A stretch of DNA of 57,235 nt from a virus. Shown here in pieces: positions 36,953-43,672 of the stretch. The stretch lies in IMG/VR virus record IMGVR_UViG_3300029908_000034, positions 1 to 57,235 of that record. One strand, given 5' to 3'. Each line of letters starts with the position of its first letter. Position 1 is the first letter of the stretch. A program made the position numbers and the translations under genes. The notes beneath the pieces were generated by a model. That model was not told the DNA's origin, made no database searches, and saw only the letters and a list, made by a program, of their open reading frames with translations.

Positions 36953-37230
36953 TATAATATTTCTAACTGTTTTAAAAGTACCTCTAGTTCCTTTATATTC
37001 TCTAACTTAATAGGATTAACTCTAATATATTCTTCCTCTTCTATCATCCAGCTATTAACTCCTTTATGCTTGGCTATAAATAACATTGGTTTATTTTCTT
37101 TCCATGCTTCTATTATAATCTCTTTAGAAGATAAAAATCCATTATTATATCCACCACCTGAATGGTCATTATCTATAACATCATAGCTATTTAATATTAA
37201 TAGATCCTCTATTTCTTTTCTAGTTATCAT
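36952..37230 (-). CDS. Hypothetical small protein
   Basis: 92 aa: MITRKEIEDLLILNSYDVID, a Gly-rich turn (NDHSGGGYNNGFLSS), a Trp-containing strand (KGVNSWMIEEEEYIRV) and an Ile/Leu/Glu helix at the end. The ATG overlaps the TGA of the previous gene (ATGA). Unknown role. Confidence 0.45.
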   Translation of the reverse strand: MITRKEIEDLLILNSYDVIDNDHSGGGYNNGFLSSKEIIIEAWKENKPMLFIAKHKGVNSWMIEEEEYIRVNPIKLENIKELEVLLKQLEIL

Positions 37231-37577
37231 ATAGGTTTAAAATTAAGTACTATTACTAATGATGATTCTGAATCCTTTAGATTAATTTTTGGATTAATCA
37301 CATATAGTCTTCCCTTTACTTTAACTATAAGACCTTTCTTTCTTAAGATACCTTTATAATTATTAAGTTGTGCTTCTGATATATCCAGATTCTTAGATAT
37401 AGTATAAGCATCAAATCTTCCTATCTTTTTAACCTGGGACATTATATCCAGTTCAAGCTGTGAAAGTTTTAATGTATCAGATCCCGCACATAGTATCTTA
37501 AGATAAGTTTTAAAAAAATCTTTTGGATCTTTTTTAAAATCAATAGTTATAGGTTTAATCTGTATTTCCGTTTCCAT
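37227..37577 (-). CDS. Winged-helix DNA-binding-like protein
   Basis: 116 aa from METEIQIKPITIDF at 37577; an ATG at 37616 would add 13 residues and overlap the upstream gene by 62 nt. Residues about 48-92 (ELDIMSQVKKIGRFDAYTIS; SEAQLNNYKGILRKKGLIVK) form a winged-helix pattern with a recognition helix and a wing (GRLYVINP). Plausible regulator of late or packaging genes. The only DNA-binding-like regulator in the packaging group. Confidence 0.5.
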   Translation of the reverse strand: METEIQIKPITIDFKKDPKDFFKTYLKILCAGSDTLKLSQLELDIMSQVKKIGRFDAYTISKNLDISEAQLNNYKGILRKKGLIVKVKGRLYVINPKINLKDSESSLVIVLNFKPI

Positions 37578-37824
37578 AAAATTTCTTCTGTAATATAATA
37601 CTTCTTGTCCTATCATCCTTTGATACTTCCATATCCTCAGGATTAAGAGGATCTATACCACATACCCAATCTCCATTACATTCCCATTTATCCAATGGTT
37701 TATTAGTATCCTTATTTAGAGCTACTCCTTTATTAATAGGCCTAAACCTTGTTAATACAGTAGCTAATCCACTTTTGTATTCTTTTTCTATTCCCTTAAA
37801 CTGTTTAATATCTATTGAAATCAT
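37555..37824 (-). CDS. Hypothetical small protein
   Basis: 89 aa: ISIDIKQFKGIEKEYKSGLA, then NKPLDKWECNGDWVCGIDPL, and a charged end. One base separates it from the upstream gene. Compact beta-like protein with a Trp/Cys core; unknown function. Confidence 0.45.
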   Translation of the reverse strand: MISIDIKQFKGIEKEYKSGLATVLTRFRPINKGVALNKDTNKPLDKWECNGDWVCGIDPLNPEDMEVSKDDRTRSIILQKKFYGNGNTD

Positions 37825-37825
37825 A

Positions 37826-38191
37826 TTAGTTTCTTTTAAATCCTGCTATCCTTTTATTTTTATCAGGATAGATTAAATTATATATTCTCTCATAATTACC
37901 TTTAACTACAAATCCATTACTATCTTTTCTTAGAATAAGACACCTATCATTATAATGCTGGCTTCCTCCTGGTTTTATAATCTCCCTAACTCCTTCGAGT
38001 GAAGACCTATCTATTGTTAATTTAGAAATAATACCATTATACCTTATAACTTCAATAACTGGAGTTGATATACTTTTAATAACTTTTCCTTCTGGAGTAT
38101 TATCCTCATACTGAAGTTCTTTAGTTGTCATTCTCTTATCCTCTATATTCTCAATTACTTCAAAATCTAACTCTTCTTCATTTATATTCAT
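37826..38191 (-). CDS. Hypothetical protein, first gene of packaging transcript
   Basis: 121 aa. It has an acidic N-terminus (MNINEEELDFEVIENIEDKR), then a beta domain (VIEVIRYNGIISKLTIDRSS) and a basic C-terminus (PDKNKRIAGFKRN). It is five bases from a well-formed promoter at 38196, so it leads the transcript that continues to terminase. Unknown function. Confidence 0.5.
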   Translation of the reverse strand: MNINEEELDFEVIENIEDKRMTTKELQYEDNTPEGKVIKSISTPVIEVIRYNGIISKLTIDRSSLEGVREIIKPGGSQHYNDRCLILRKDSNGFVVKGNYERIYNLIYPDKNKRIAGFKRN

Positions 38192-38195
38192 TATG

Positions 38196-38227
38196 CAAAG
38201 ATAAGTAATATTATTATAATAAACAAA
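38196..38227 (-). promoter_or_regulatory. Bacteroidota-type promoter for packaging operon
   Basis: Minus strand TATCTTTG at 38196-38203 and TTTG at 38224-38227, 20 bases apart. The ATG of 37826-38191 is at 38191, so the transcript is nearly leaderless. Confidence 0.7.
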
Positions 38228-38250
38228 TTTAATTTACAATCTAATATAAA

Positions 38251-38283
38251 AAATTAGAGAAGATGATTAGTCTTCTCTAATTT
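38251..38283 (-). terminator. Terminator after the glycosyltransferase gene
   Basis: AAATTAGAGAAGA (38251-38263) and TCTTCTCTAATTT (38271-38283): 13 perfect pairs, 7-nt loop, then a run of T on the minus strand. It lies between the stop of 38310-39350 and the next promoter. Confidence 0.85.
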
Positions 38284-38309
38284 CAAATATAAGTTATAGT
38301 TAATAAATA

Positions 38310-39350
38310 TTATAATCTCTTATCCTGGTCATAAGATAATTGATCTTCCTGTCTCTCATGGAAATATTTCATTAGTCCATCTCTTAATTGTATCTTATTT
38401 CCAGTTAATTGATATAATCCTTGCCAATCTCTTTTTAGATCAGTTAAAGGATTAAACTTATTTTCTGTTAAAATTTTCCATCTATTGTGATACTTTCTAT
38501 GAAGTTTATCTCCATGATAGTTATGTAATATTACTCCATCAACATATCCAATATTACGCTGAATATGCTTTTCAGCATTCTTCTCCCATTCAAGTACCAT
38601 ATTTTTATATTCCTCTCCTACTCCTTCTGGTATAGATAAACTAGCTTTACCAATTAAAGCATAGGCCATATGCCTATCTCCCGCACCACATATACCAAAA
38701 TCCATTAACCCTCCAACCCCATTAAAAGCTTCCCTTGTCATAGCCCATACATATCCAGGATGTAAAACATACTTACCCTTATTAACTGAATAATAGTTAT
38801 CACTAGTATCTAATTCAAAATCTATTTTGTTACTACCAACTAAATCAAAATTATTATGGTAGGTATATAGAAAAGAGTGTTGGATATTTGTAGGGTGATA
38901 TCCTGAGTCCAGGTCCTGAGAGGCTGAGAAACACTGAACTACCTTATAATGCTGTAACTGTTGTATAATCTCTCCTACCCAATCAGGCCTTGCAAATGTT
39001 ATATCAGAATCACACCAGCATACATACTTCCAATCTTCTGGAAGATGTTGAATAGCTAAATTAATTAAATTTTCTTTGATCCAGATTTCATTAGTAGTCT
39101 GAACATGCAAGATAGTATGTCTTGGAGATACTGCTTCTGTAAATACCTTCTCTCTACTTCCAAAGGTACATTCAATAGTAACTAGGTTAGCTTCTTGAGT
39201 ATCAAGTACATATCTTTCAAAATACTTATATAAAGTCCAACGTCTCCTGAATCTTGGACTATTAAATATAGGAGTGATTACATATAAAGGATCTTTGACC
39301 TTATCAGTCCTATGAAATTGTGCTGGGTGTGAATCTCTAATTTGAAACAT
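38310..39350 (-). CDS. Glycosyltransferase (GT-A-like)
   Basis: 346 aa. After an N-terminal strand (PLYVITPIFNSPRFRRRW) the key block is WKYVCWCDSDITFARPDWVG around residue 110, with DSD as the metal/sugar-nucleotide DxD motif of GT-A enzymes. Later are HPGYVWAMTREAFNGVGGLM and ICGAGDRHMAYALIG, matching the acceptor-side motifs of such enzymes. It probably sugars phage DNA, virion protein or a host surface molecule. It has its own promoter, long leader and terminator, so it is a separate transcript. Confidence 0.75.
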   Translation of the reverse strand: MFQIRDSHPAQFHRTDKVKDPLYVITPIFNSPRFRRRWTLYKYFERYVLDTQEANLVTIECTFGSREKVFTEAVSPRHTILHVQTTNEIWIKENLINLAIQHLPEDWKYVCWCDSDITFARPDWVGEIIQQLQHYKVVQCFSASQDLDSGYHPTNIQHSFLYTYHNNFDLVGSNKIDFELDTSDNYYSVNKGKYVLHPGYVWAMTREAFNGVGGLMDFGICGAGDRHMAYALIGKASLSIPEGVGEEYKNMVLEWEKNAEKHIQRNIGYVDGVILHNYHGDKLHRKYHNRWKILTENKFNPLTDLKRDWQGLYQLTGNKIQLRDGLMKYFHERQEDQLSYDQDKRL

Positions 39351-39358
39351 TATAATTG

Positions 39359-39670
39359 AAATTATTAAACTGGTTAGCGATAGCTAACCCGAAGGTTAAA
39401 AAACAAGCCCCTTGTAGAAGAAAAAACAATTCTAATATAATGGGGACAATTCTTAGATTTGGAAAGTTCAAAACTTTCAAATTAATTAATTTTAAATATC
39501 AATTTTACCTGATCCAACAGATGTAAGATCTGAAGTACTATGGAGTCCTTACTTTATCCACACCAATAAATTGGAATTAGATTCTTTATTTTTACTTCAA
39601 AAATAAGACCTTACGGGATCAGTACTTCAGAAGACAAATATTCTTGCCAAATATTTATAATGCAAAGATA
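39359..39670 (-). ncRNA. Structured 5' leader or small RNA before the glycosyltransferase gene
   Basis: About 310 bases with no reading frame. On the minus strand a promoter (TATCTTTG 39663-39670, TTTG 39691-39694) starts the transcript. An 11-bp helix joins AGTACTTCAGA (39621-39631) and TCTGAAGTACT (39529-39539), with inner hairpins. A short stem ACAAG/CTTGT (39403-39415) is followed by a T run like a terminator. Then GGTTAGC/GCTAACC with a GATA loop (39372-39389) sits before the start at 39350. This could be an attenuator or riboswitch-like leader, or a free-standing RNA. Confidence 0.55.
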
Positions 39671-39694
39671 AGTAATATTTAGATAGTAAGCAAA
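39663..39694 (-). promoter_or_regulatory. Bacteroidota-type promoter
   Basis: TATCTTTG on the minus strand at 39663-39670 with TTTG at 39691-39694, the same 20-base spacing as the other late promoters. It starts the leader of the glycosyltransferase gene. Confidence 0.7.
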
Positions 39695-39700
39695 TAAAAT

Positions 39701-40198
39701 CTATGATTTAGTTTTATTTAAATAATTAGCTGCTTCTATTAAATAAGAAGGATTATCTAAGAACATTCCTAATCCTGTATTACACTCCCTACATAGAATA
39801 CCTCTAACTATCTTTGTTTTATGACAGTGATCTATATTAGGAAACTTACCTAGTAAATGTTTATCTAATGATTGTTTACATATACCACATTTATTATTTT
39901 GTTTTAATAACATATTATTAAAATCTTCTATAGTAATTCCATATTGAGTTTTTATAGTTTGTCCTAACATCTTTGATCTAAACTCTTCTTCTCCTAATCT
40001 TTCTTTCATTTTTAGATATCTTGATTTTTGTCTATTATTTTCTTTTTTAGGATTTTTCTTTCTTTTCTCATCTCTATATTTATTAGTACAAGTCTTACAC
40101 CTAGTATCTCTTTGAGTGGGATATTTTTTAGATCCCTTAAAAGGAAATTGTTCTATATCTTTTTCTAAATCGCAAACTCTACAAATTTTAGTATTCAT
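39701..40198 (-). CDS. Recombination endonuclease VII-like homing enzyme
   Basis: 165 aa. N-terminal zinc-ribbon-like part (ICRVCDLEKDIEQFPF; CKTCTNKYRDEKRK) and C-terminal endonuclease VII core: YGITIEDFNNMLLKQNNKC, GICK, NIDHCHKTKIVRGILCRECN, TGLGMF. The DHCH with paired cysteines is the His-Me nuclease site. T4 endonuclease VII resolves branched DNA, but solitary copies like this are often mobile. Stop TAG. Its close relative is at 52020-52493. Confidence 0.8.
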   Translation of the reverse strand: MNTKICRVCDLEKDIEQFPFKGSKKYPTQRDTRCKTCTNKYRDEKRKKNPKKENNRQKSRYLKMKERLGEEEFRSKMLGQTIKTQYGITIEDFNNMLLKQNNKCGICKQSLDKHLLGKFPNIDHCHKTKIVRGILCRECNTGLGMFLDNPSYLIEAANYLNKTKS

Positions 40199-40216
40199 TA
40201 TATTTTATTTATAATA

Positions 40217-40224
40217 CAAAGATA
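40217..40224 (-). promoter_or_regulatory. Promoter -7 box before endonuclease VII-like gene
   Basis: Minus strand TATCTTTG at 40217-40224, about 19 bases before the ATG. No TTTG is visible at the usual upstream distance. Confidence 0.45.
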
Positions 40225-40306
40225 AGATAAATTTATTCCCCCTCCTAATTTAATTTTAGAAAAAAATTTTATTTTTTAAAAAATTTTAAATTTTTATAGA
40301 GTCCAA

Positions 40307-40361
40307 GGGTACCATTTCTTAGCTCCCCTTCCTTTATCTGCGCCGGGGGGTACCCGGGTAC
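40307..40361. repeat. GC-rich palindromic block at the divergence point
   Basis: GGGTACC (40307-40313) and GGTACCC (40349-40355) form an inverted repeat; the second arm lies inside a perfect 12-base palindrome, GTACCCGGGTAC (40350-40361). The preceding GCGCCGGGG is exceptional in a genome near 30% GC. It lies between the divergent late and early halves, upstream of the 40394 gene. Candidate origin, operator or phage-RNA-polymerase control site. Confidence 0.5.
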
Positions 40362-40393
40362 ATTGAATCACAAATCCACAAAAATCCACAATC

Positions 40394-40639
40394 ATGGAAA
40401 AGTTCACAAGATTAACAATTGTAGAATTTAAGGCACAAGCTAAGACTGCAGCTTTGCAGATAGTTAAGAACCCAAAGACAGACAAGCTGTTTGTTAGTAC
40501 AGATAATGGTACTAACTTTAAGTGCCAGCAGAAGATAGATGTTACTAAGCCAATGGAGTTCCTCAATACTGAAGGAGCAGCATTTAATGATTATTGCCTA
40601 GTTAATAAGGGTGATAATAATGTTTTAGCAACATTATAA
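40394..40639 (+). CDS. First plus-strand gene, small conserved-type protein
   Basis: 81 aa: MEKFTRLTIVEFKAQAKTAA, then DKLFVSTDNGTNFKCQQKID and a C-terminal ACNDYC-like part (AAFNDYCLVNKGDNN). Codons are richer in G and C than in neighbouring small genes, a sign of high expression. It follows the palindromic block and a doubled AATCCACA leader, and is followed by a strong terminator. Function unknown. An antisense 90-aa frame here is a shadow. Confidence 0.65.
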   Translation: MEKFTRLTIVEFKAQAKTAALQIVKNPKTDKLFVSTDNGTNFKCQQKIDVTKPMEFLNTEGAAFNDYCLVNKGDNNVLATL

Positions 40640-40648
40640 GATATTGGG

Positions 40649-40684
40649 AATTAGGGGAGCAAAAGCTCCTCTAATTTCTTTTTT
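40649..40684 (+). terminator. Terminator of the 40394 gene
   Basis: AATTAGGGGAGC (40649-40660), loop AAAA, GCTCCTCTAATT (40665-40676), then TTTC and six T. There are twelve pairs with one wobble. It overlaps the last codons of the minus-strand HNH gene. Confidence 0.8.
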
Positions 40685-41058
40685 AAAGGCTGATTACCAA
40701 GTTTATATAATAGCTTCTTATATACTATAAATGAGCTTATATATTTTAGCTTAATACTAAGATTATCCTTTGGACTTAGCCATTCTAGATTATTTATATT
40801 ATTATTACTTGTATCAAAATCTTTATGATGTACATGATAATTCTCAGGATTATTAATAGGATTAAATTTCATTAATACTAATCTATGAATTGCCATATTT
40901 CTAACTCTATTCTTAGTAGGATTTACCACAAGTATTTGATATCCATCCTTATCTGTTTTAGGTTTTAATATTTTATCTGTTCTATTAGACTTAACTCTTC
41001 CCTTATTAGATACTGAATAAAGATTATCTAATTCTTCTATTTTAATCCACTTTTCCAT
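40651..41058 (-). CDS. NUMOD4-HNH homing endonuclease
   Basis: 135 aa from the ATG at 41058; a TTG upstream is not needed. The start (MEKWIKIEELDNLYSVSNKG, RVKSN) is the NUMOD4 motif; then AIHRLVLMKFNPI, YHVHHKDFDTSNNNINNLEW is the HNH core. These are stand-alone homing enzymes. Its stop and final Leu/Glu codons lie in the terminator of the convergent gene, suggesting the insertion reused that sequence. A TATCTTTA box lies just upstream (41062-41069). Confidence 0.85.
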   Translation of the reverse strand: MEKWIKIEELDNLYSVSNKGRVKSNRTDKILKPKTDKDGYQILVVNPTKNRVRNMAIHRLVLMKFNPINNPENYHVHHKDFDTSNNNINNLEWLSPKDNLSIKLKYISSFIVYKKLLYKLGNQPLKKKLEELLLP

Positions 41059-41184
41059 AATATAAAGATACAATATATTATTGATATAAACTACTCCTTT
41101 TCTCCTTATTACTAACTAATTTATTACTATTATTTAAATAAAAGTAACATATTTACTAACTAATTAACTCTTAATCAACTTCTT

Positions 41185-41382
41185 ATGAAAAACCTCTTAT
41201 TAATCTTATTTATGTGGAGTCCTATTATATTTATACTATTGAGTTTATTTTCATTAATAATAACCATTATAACAGGAAATGAATATATCTTTGGATTTCT
41301 AGTTATATCAATACTTGGTATAATAATATCCTTATTTGCTAATATTACATATGATTTAAGTAAAGTTTCTACTAAAAGTTAA
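41185..41382 (+). CDS. Two-TM small membrane protein
   Basis: 65 aa with two hydrophobic helices: LLLILFMWSPIIFILLSLFS (about 4-23) and YIFGFLVISILGIIISLFAN (about 34-53). The tail is short and polar. Could be a holin-like, antiholin or superinfection factor; position among early genes argues against lysis. Family unknown. Confidence 0.55.
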   Translation: MKNLLLILFMWSPIIFILLSLFSLIITIITGNEYIFGFLVISILGIIISLFANITYDLSKVSTKS

Positions 41383-41501
41383 ACAAGTGTTTAATTTAAT
41401 CTGCGAAATTTTGAGAAAATGAAGGATATTTCCACCCTACCTTTATTCCCCATTCTTACTATCTACTAATTACTAACCAATTACCTTTTAAATAGCTTAT
41501 T

Positions 41502-41684
41502 ATGAATAATCCATTTAATTTAAAAAGAGGTGAAACTGCTATATTAGATAAAGATTGTAATAATTCTTCAGAAGTTATAATAGTAGACTTTACTCCTAAA
41601 GAATTATATACTACTGTTAGAAATTATGGAGAAATAGTTACATGGGATGTAATGACTAATAGATTAAGTCCTTTAATTAAATAG
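41502..41684 (+). CDS. Small beta-barrel-like protein
   Basis: 60 aa: FNLKRGETAILDKDCNNSSE, VIIVDFTPKELYTTVRNYGE, then ends SPLIK. The strand pattern and the Lys-Arg-Gly-Glu turn resemble an SH3-like barrel. It ends TAG with TAA three codons later. Unknown function. Confidence 0.5.
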   Translation: MNNPFNLKRGETAILDKDCNNSSEVIIVDFTPKELYTTVRNYGEIVTWDVMTNRLSPLIK

Positions 41685-41707
41685 CTTAAATAACTAAATC
41701 CACTATT

Positions 41708-41935
41708 ATGAGTACATTAGAATTGAAATCATTTTTAGATACTAATTATGATATTACTATTGATAAAGATGATTGCCTAAAAGCAGTTAGTTTAAGACCT
41801 AAAGGTAAAAGGATAATATATTATAATCCTAATGGTAATTGGCTTAATATAAGAGAAGATGGTGATACAAGAACTGTTTATTATGGAATAATAGACAATT
41901 TAGATGAATTTGTATTAATTAATCATTTGTATTAA
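41708..41935 (+). CDS. Small hypothetical protein
   Basis: 75 aa: LELKSFLDTNYDITIDKDDC, then KRIIYYNPNGNWLNIREDGD and VYYGIIDNLDEFVLINHLY. Alpha/beta with many aromatics. It is preceded by the AAATCCAC leader motif. Unknown function, probably transcribed with 41502-41684. Confidence 0.5.
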   Translation: MSTLELKSFLDTNYDITIDKDDCLKAVSLRPKGKRIIYYNPNGNWLNIREDGDTRTVYYGIIDNLDEFVLINHLY

Positions 41936-41969
41936 TTAATCAAAGGACTAAAACTAATTAAAATATAAA

Positions 41970-42012
41970 AATAGGGCATTTAACTATATAATAGTCATTA
42001 TAAGTCCCTATT
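41970..42012 (+). ncRNA. Hairpin RNA or terminator, closing stem AATAGGG/CCCTATT
   Basis: AATAGGG (41970-41976) pairs with CCCTATT (42006-42012) around a 29-nt interior with the weak repeat CTATATAATAGT that recurs at 42109. It follows the stop of 41708-41935 and could terminate that transcript, though no T run follows. First element of the 584-base stretch without a gene (41936-42519). Confidence 0.4.
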
Positions 42013-42040
42013 AAACTAATTAATTAAAAGTTGATTCTAA

Positions 42041-42170
42041 TGGAGGGTAGCAAAGCAAGACTAAGACTCATTATCTTAGACACTGACTCCAAGTACGTAC
42101 TATATAATAGTTACATTAGTTAAGTCCTATCCTACACAGACGCTCTTTTGATTATTAAACTAATAAGCGT
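42041..42170 (+). ncRNA. Candidate structured RNA, multi-hairpin
   Basis: Nested stems: TGGAG (42041-42045) with CTCCA (42087-42091), enclosing CTAAGA/TCTTAG (42061-42066, 42074-42079). Then ACGCT (42140-42144) pairs with AGCGT (42166-42170) around TTAT/ATAA. There is no open frame. Coding strand inferred from neighbouring genes. Confidence 0.4.
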
Positions 42171-42202
42171 AAAATTTGATAGTTGTAATTACTAAACTAT
42201 AA

Positions 42203-42317
42203 AACTAGGTGCTGAGTATCGCATTCTTATAAAAGAAACTATAGGGTAATACTTATAGCAGTTGAAGTATAATGAGTTATAGCTCACTAACACTAATCTA
42301 ATTAGGAAACTCTAGTT
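42203..42317 (+). ncRNA. Candidate structured RNA closed by AACTAG/CTAGTT
   Basis: AACTAG (42203-42208) with CTAGTT (42312-42317). Inner stems are TACTT/AAGTA (about 42250-42269) and TGAG/CTCA (about 42273-42286). The 5' part, GGTGCTGAGTATCGC, resembles GGTGTTAAATACGCG in the element at 42758, suggesting a family. Confidence 0.45.
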
Positions 42318-42355
42318 ATAATAAATAAGCTTTTTAATCTTTTTATAAAAATATA

Positions 42356-42490
42356 TTAATAGATGAAACAGGTAATGCTGCTTACCCTAAGGTCCAAGGA
42401 TATAATCTATTAACCAGGGAATAGAATGTGTAGTAAAATTCTATAGCAAGAATATAGGTATTCAAAGACCTGAGTTCTCATTCAATTTCC
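42356..42490 (+). ncRNA. Candidate structured RNA with TTAATAGAT/ATCTATTAA stem
   Basis: TTAATAGAT (about 42356-42364) pairs with ATCTATTAA (about 42405-42413) enclosing GGTAA/TTACC. Next comes ATAGAAT/ATTCTAT (7 bp, about 42421-42444), AGGT/ACCT, and GGGAA with TTCCC (about 42416 and 42487). It ends just before the start of 42520-42729. No frame. Confidence 0.4.
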
Positions 42491-42519
42491 CGTAATTTAC
42501 TTAACTAAAATCCATTAAA

Positions 42520-42729
42520 ATGACAAAATATTTTCAAATGCTATTAAATCTACTTCTAGGAAGTGGAGCAGCTTTTTATTCTCTTATAGGTTCAATGATT
42601 AATAATTTATCAATAGTATTTATAATAATAAGTACTATATTGATAATATGTTATTTAATAGCATGGTTATTATTCTTTGATAAGTTAAAATCAGAGATTA
42701 AACCCTGGAGTTCAATTACTCATCTTTAA
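42520..42729 (+). CDS. Two-TM small membrane protein
   Basis: 69 aa. Hydrophobic segments are LLNLLLGSGAAFYSLIGSMI (about 7-26) and NLSIVFIIISTILIICYLIA (about 28-47), then WLLFFDKLKSEIKPW. Preceded by AAAATCCATT. Resembles small early membrane proteins of unknown role. It is separated by structured-RNA candidates on both sides. Confidence 0.55.
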   Translation: MTKYFQMLLNLLLGSGAAFYSLIGSMINNLSIVFIIISTILIICYLIAWLLFFDKLKSEIKPWSSITHL

Positions 42730-42757
42730 AGATTTCGTAGTTAGATACGATAATAGT

Positions 42758-42866
42758 AAAACTAATAGGTGTTAAATACGCGCTCAATAAGTACATCGAG
42801 AGTGGCAACTTAACTGTAGAGTGAATTCACTGGGGTGATGTCCTAAACATACAGTCTATTAGTTTT
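42758..42866 (+). ncRNA. Candidate structured RNA closed by an 11-bp perfect stem
   Basis: AAAACTAATAG (42758-42768) and CTATTAGTTTT (42856-42866). Inside, ACATC (42793-42797) pairs with GATGT (42837-42841), enclosing a hairpin AGTGAATTCACT (42820-42831). Inner GGTGTTAAATACGCGCTC resembles 42207. The whole is a compact 109-nt closed domain between two genes. Confidence 0.55.
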
Positions 42867-42883
42867 ATTTTAAAATAATAAAC

Positions 42884-43138
42884 ATGAAAGTAGCTATTAA
42901 ACCTAATTCTAGTATCTCTAAAGAGCTAAGATCTTTTTATATTAGTGGATATGATTTTATTAACTTTGAATACTATTATTTGATAGATAAAGTTGATAGT
43001 AAGGATGCTCATATAGATCTGGATTCTGCATCTCAATATGAGAATAGAAGAGCAGGAAAAGAATATAAAATTATAGATTTTAATGAATGGAAGCTATTAA
43101 CAGGAAAATCAAGTATTAATGAATTTTCTATTTTTTAA
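42884..43138 (+). CDS. SIF-tailed small protein 1
   Basis: 84 aa: MKVAIKPNSSISKELRSFYI, YYYLIDKVDSKD, YKIIDFNEWKLLTG, then the tail SSINEFSIF. Its body is related to 43362-43622 and 45674-45931: M[KR]-[IV]-AIK start, tyrosine core, [IV]-[IM]-x-[IF]-[NE]-E-W near the end. The last residues form the tail shared by seven genes in this stretch (codons ATT AAT GAA TTT TCT ATT TTT). Function unknown. Confidence 0.65.
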   Translation: MKVAIKPNSSISKELRSFYISGYDFINFEYYYLIDKVDSKDAHIDLDSASQYENRRAGKEYKIIDFNEWKLLTGKSSINEFSIF

Positions 43139-43155
43139 TAATAAAATTGAATATA

Positions 43156-43359
43156 ATGACTAAGTTTGAAAAGGCTATAGGAATAATTTTAAAGTCTAAT
43201 TATGATGAGATTAAAAATATAGCATCTATTACTAAAGTAGATTATAAAGAACAGGGAGTTCAAGTAGGATATAACTATATAGATGAAAAATATAATACAG
43301 TATATAGTTCTAAATTCATATATAATAGTGAATTAATAGCTTTTCAATTAAATCAATAA
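43156..43359 (+). CDS. Small hypothetical protein without the tail
   Basis: 67 aa from the ATG at 43156; a TTG at 43147 would add three residues. MTKFEKAIGIILKSNYDEIK, VDYKEQGVQVGYNYIDEKYN, ends LIAFQLNQ. It sits between two SIF-tailed genes but lacks the tail. Unknown function. Confidence 0.5.
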   Translation: MTKFEKAIGIILKSNYDEIKNIASITKVDYKEQGVQVGYNYIDEKYNTVYSSKFIYNSELIAFQLNQ

Positions 43360-43361
43360 TT

Positions 43362-43622
43362 ATGAGAATAGCTATAAAACCTGGTGATGATAATTATGAA
43401 CTGTCAAAGTATTATGAAGAAAATAATAATAGTGATAGGTCATTTGCTTGTTGGGATGAATATTATCACTTTAATCATAATAATATAGAGGACTTTGATA
43501 ATGAAGTTATAATTAGTGAGAAATTAGTATCAGGCTATAAAGTAATGACTATTGAAGAATGGAGAATATTTGTAGGAGTAACAAAAATATTAGATTGTAT
43601 TGATAATGCTTCTATATTTTAA
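43362..43622 (+). CDS. SIF-tailed small protein 2
   Basis: 86 aa: MRIAIKPGDDNYELSKYYEE, SFACWDEYYHFNHNN, YKVMTIEEWRIFVG, tail IDNASIF. Body and tail are paralogous to 42884-43138 and 45674-45931. The tail codons (ATT GAT AAT GCT TCT ATA TTT) differ from the others. Two bases follow the preceding stop, so the group is an operon. The body may be a small binding domain (inference). Confidence 0.65.
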   Translation: MRIAIKPGDDNYELSKYYEENNNSDRSFACWDEYYHFNHNNIEDFDNEVIISEKLVSGYKVMTIEEWRIFVGVTKILDCIDNASIF

Positions 43623-43672
43623 ATAATGCTTAACTTTGGATATCAGTTTGAAAATACCTGAGAACCAAATAG

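Noticed and set aside
40350-40361. GTACCCGGGTAC resembles a cloning polylinker (KpnI/SmaI sites)
   Set aside because: The flanks are continuous AT-rich phage-like sequence and the repeat forms part of a larger inverted repeat. No further vector sequence follows.
40294-40566. 90-aa minus-strand frame antisense to the first plus-strand gene
   Set aside because: It arises because the 40394 gene is GC-richer. The plus-strand frame has better composition, a leader and a terminator.
1-41058. Genome-wide TAG recoding in the late genes
   Set aside because: Late genes are complete in the standard code and several end in TAG with no long extension beyond. Only one gene needs read-through.
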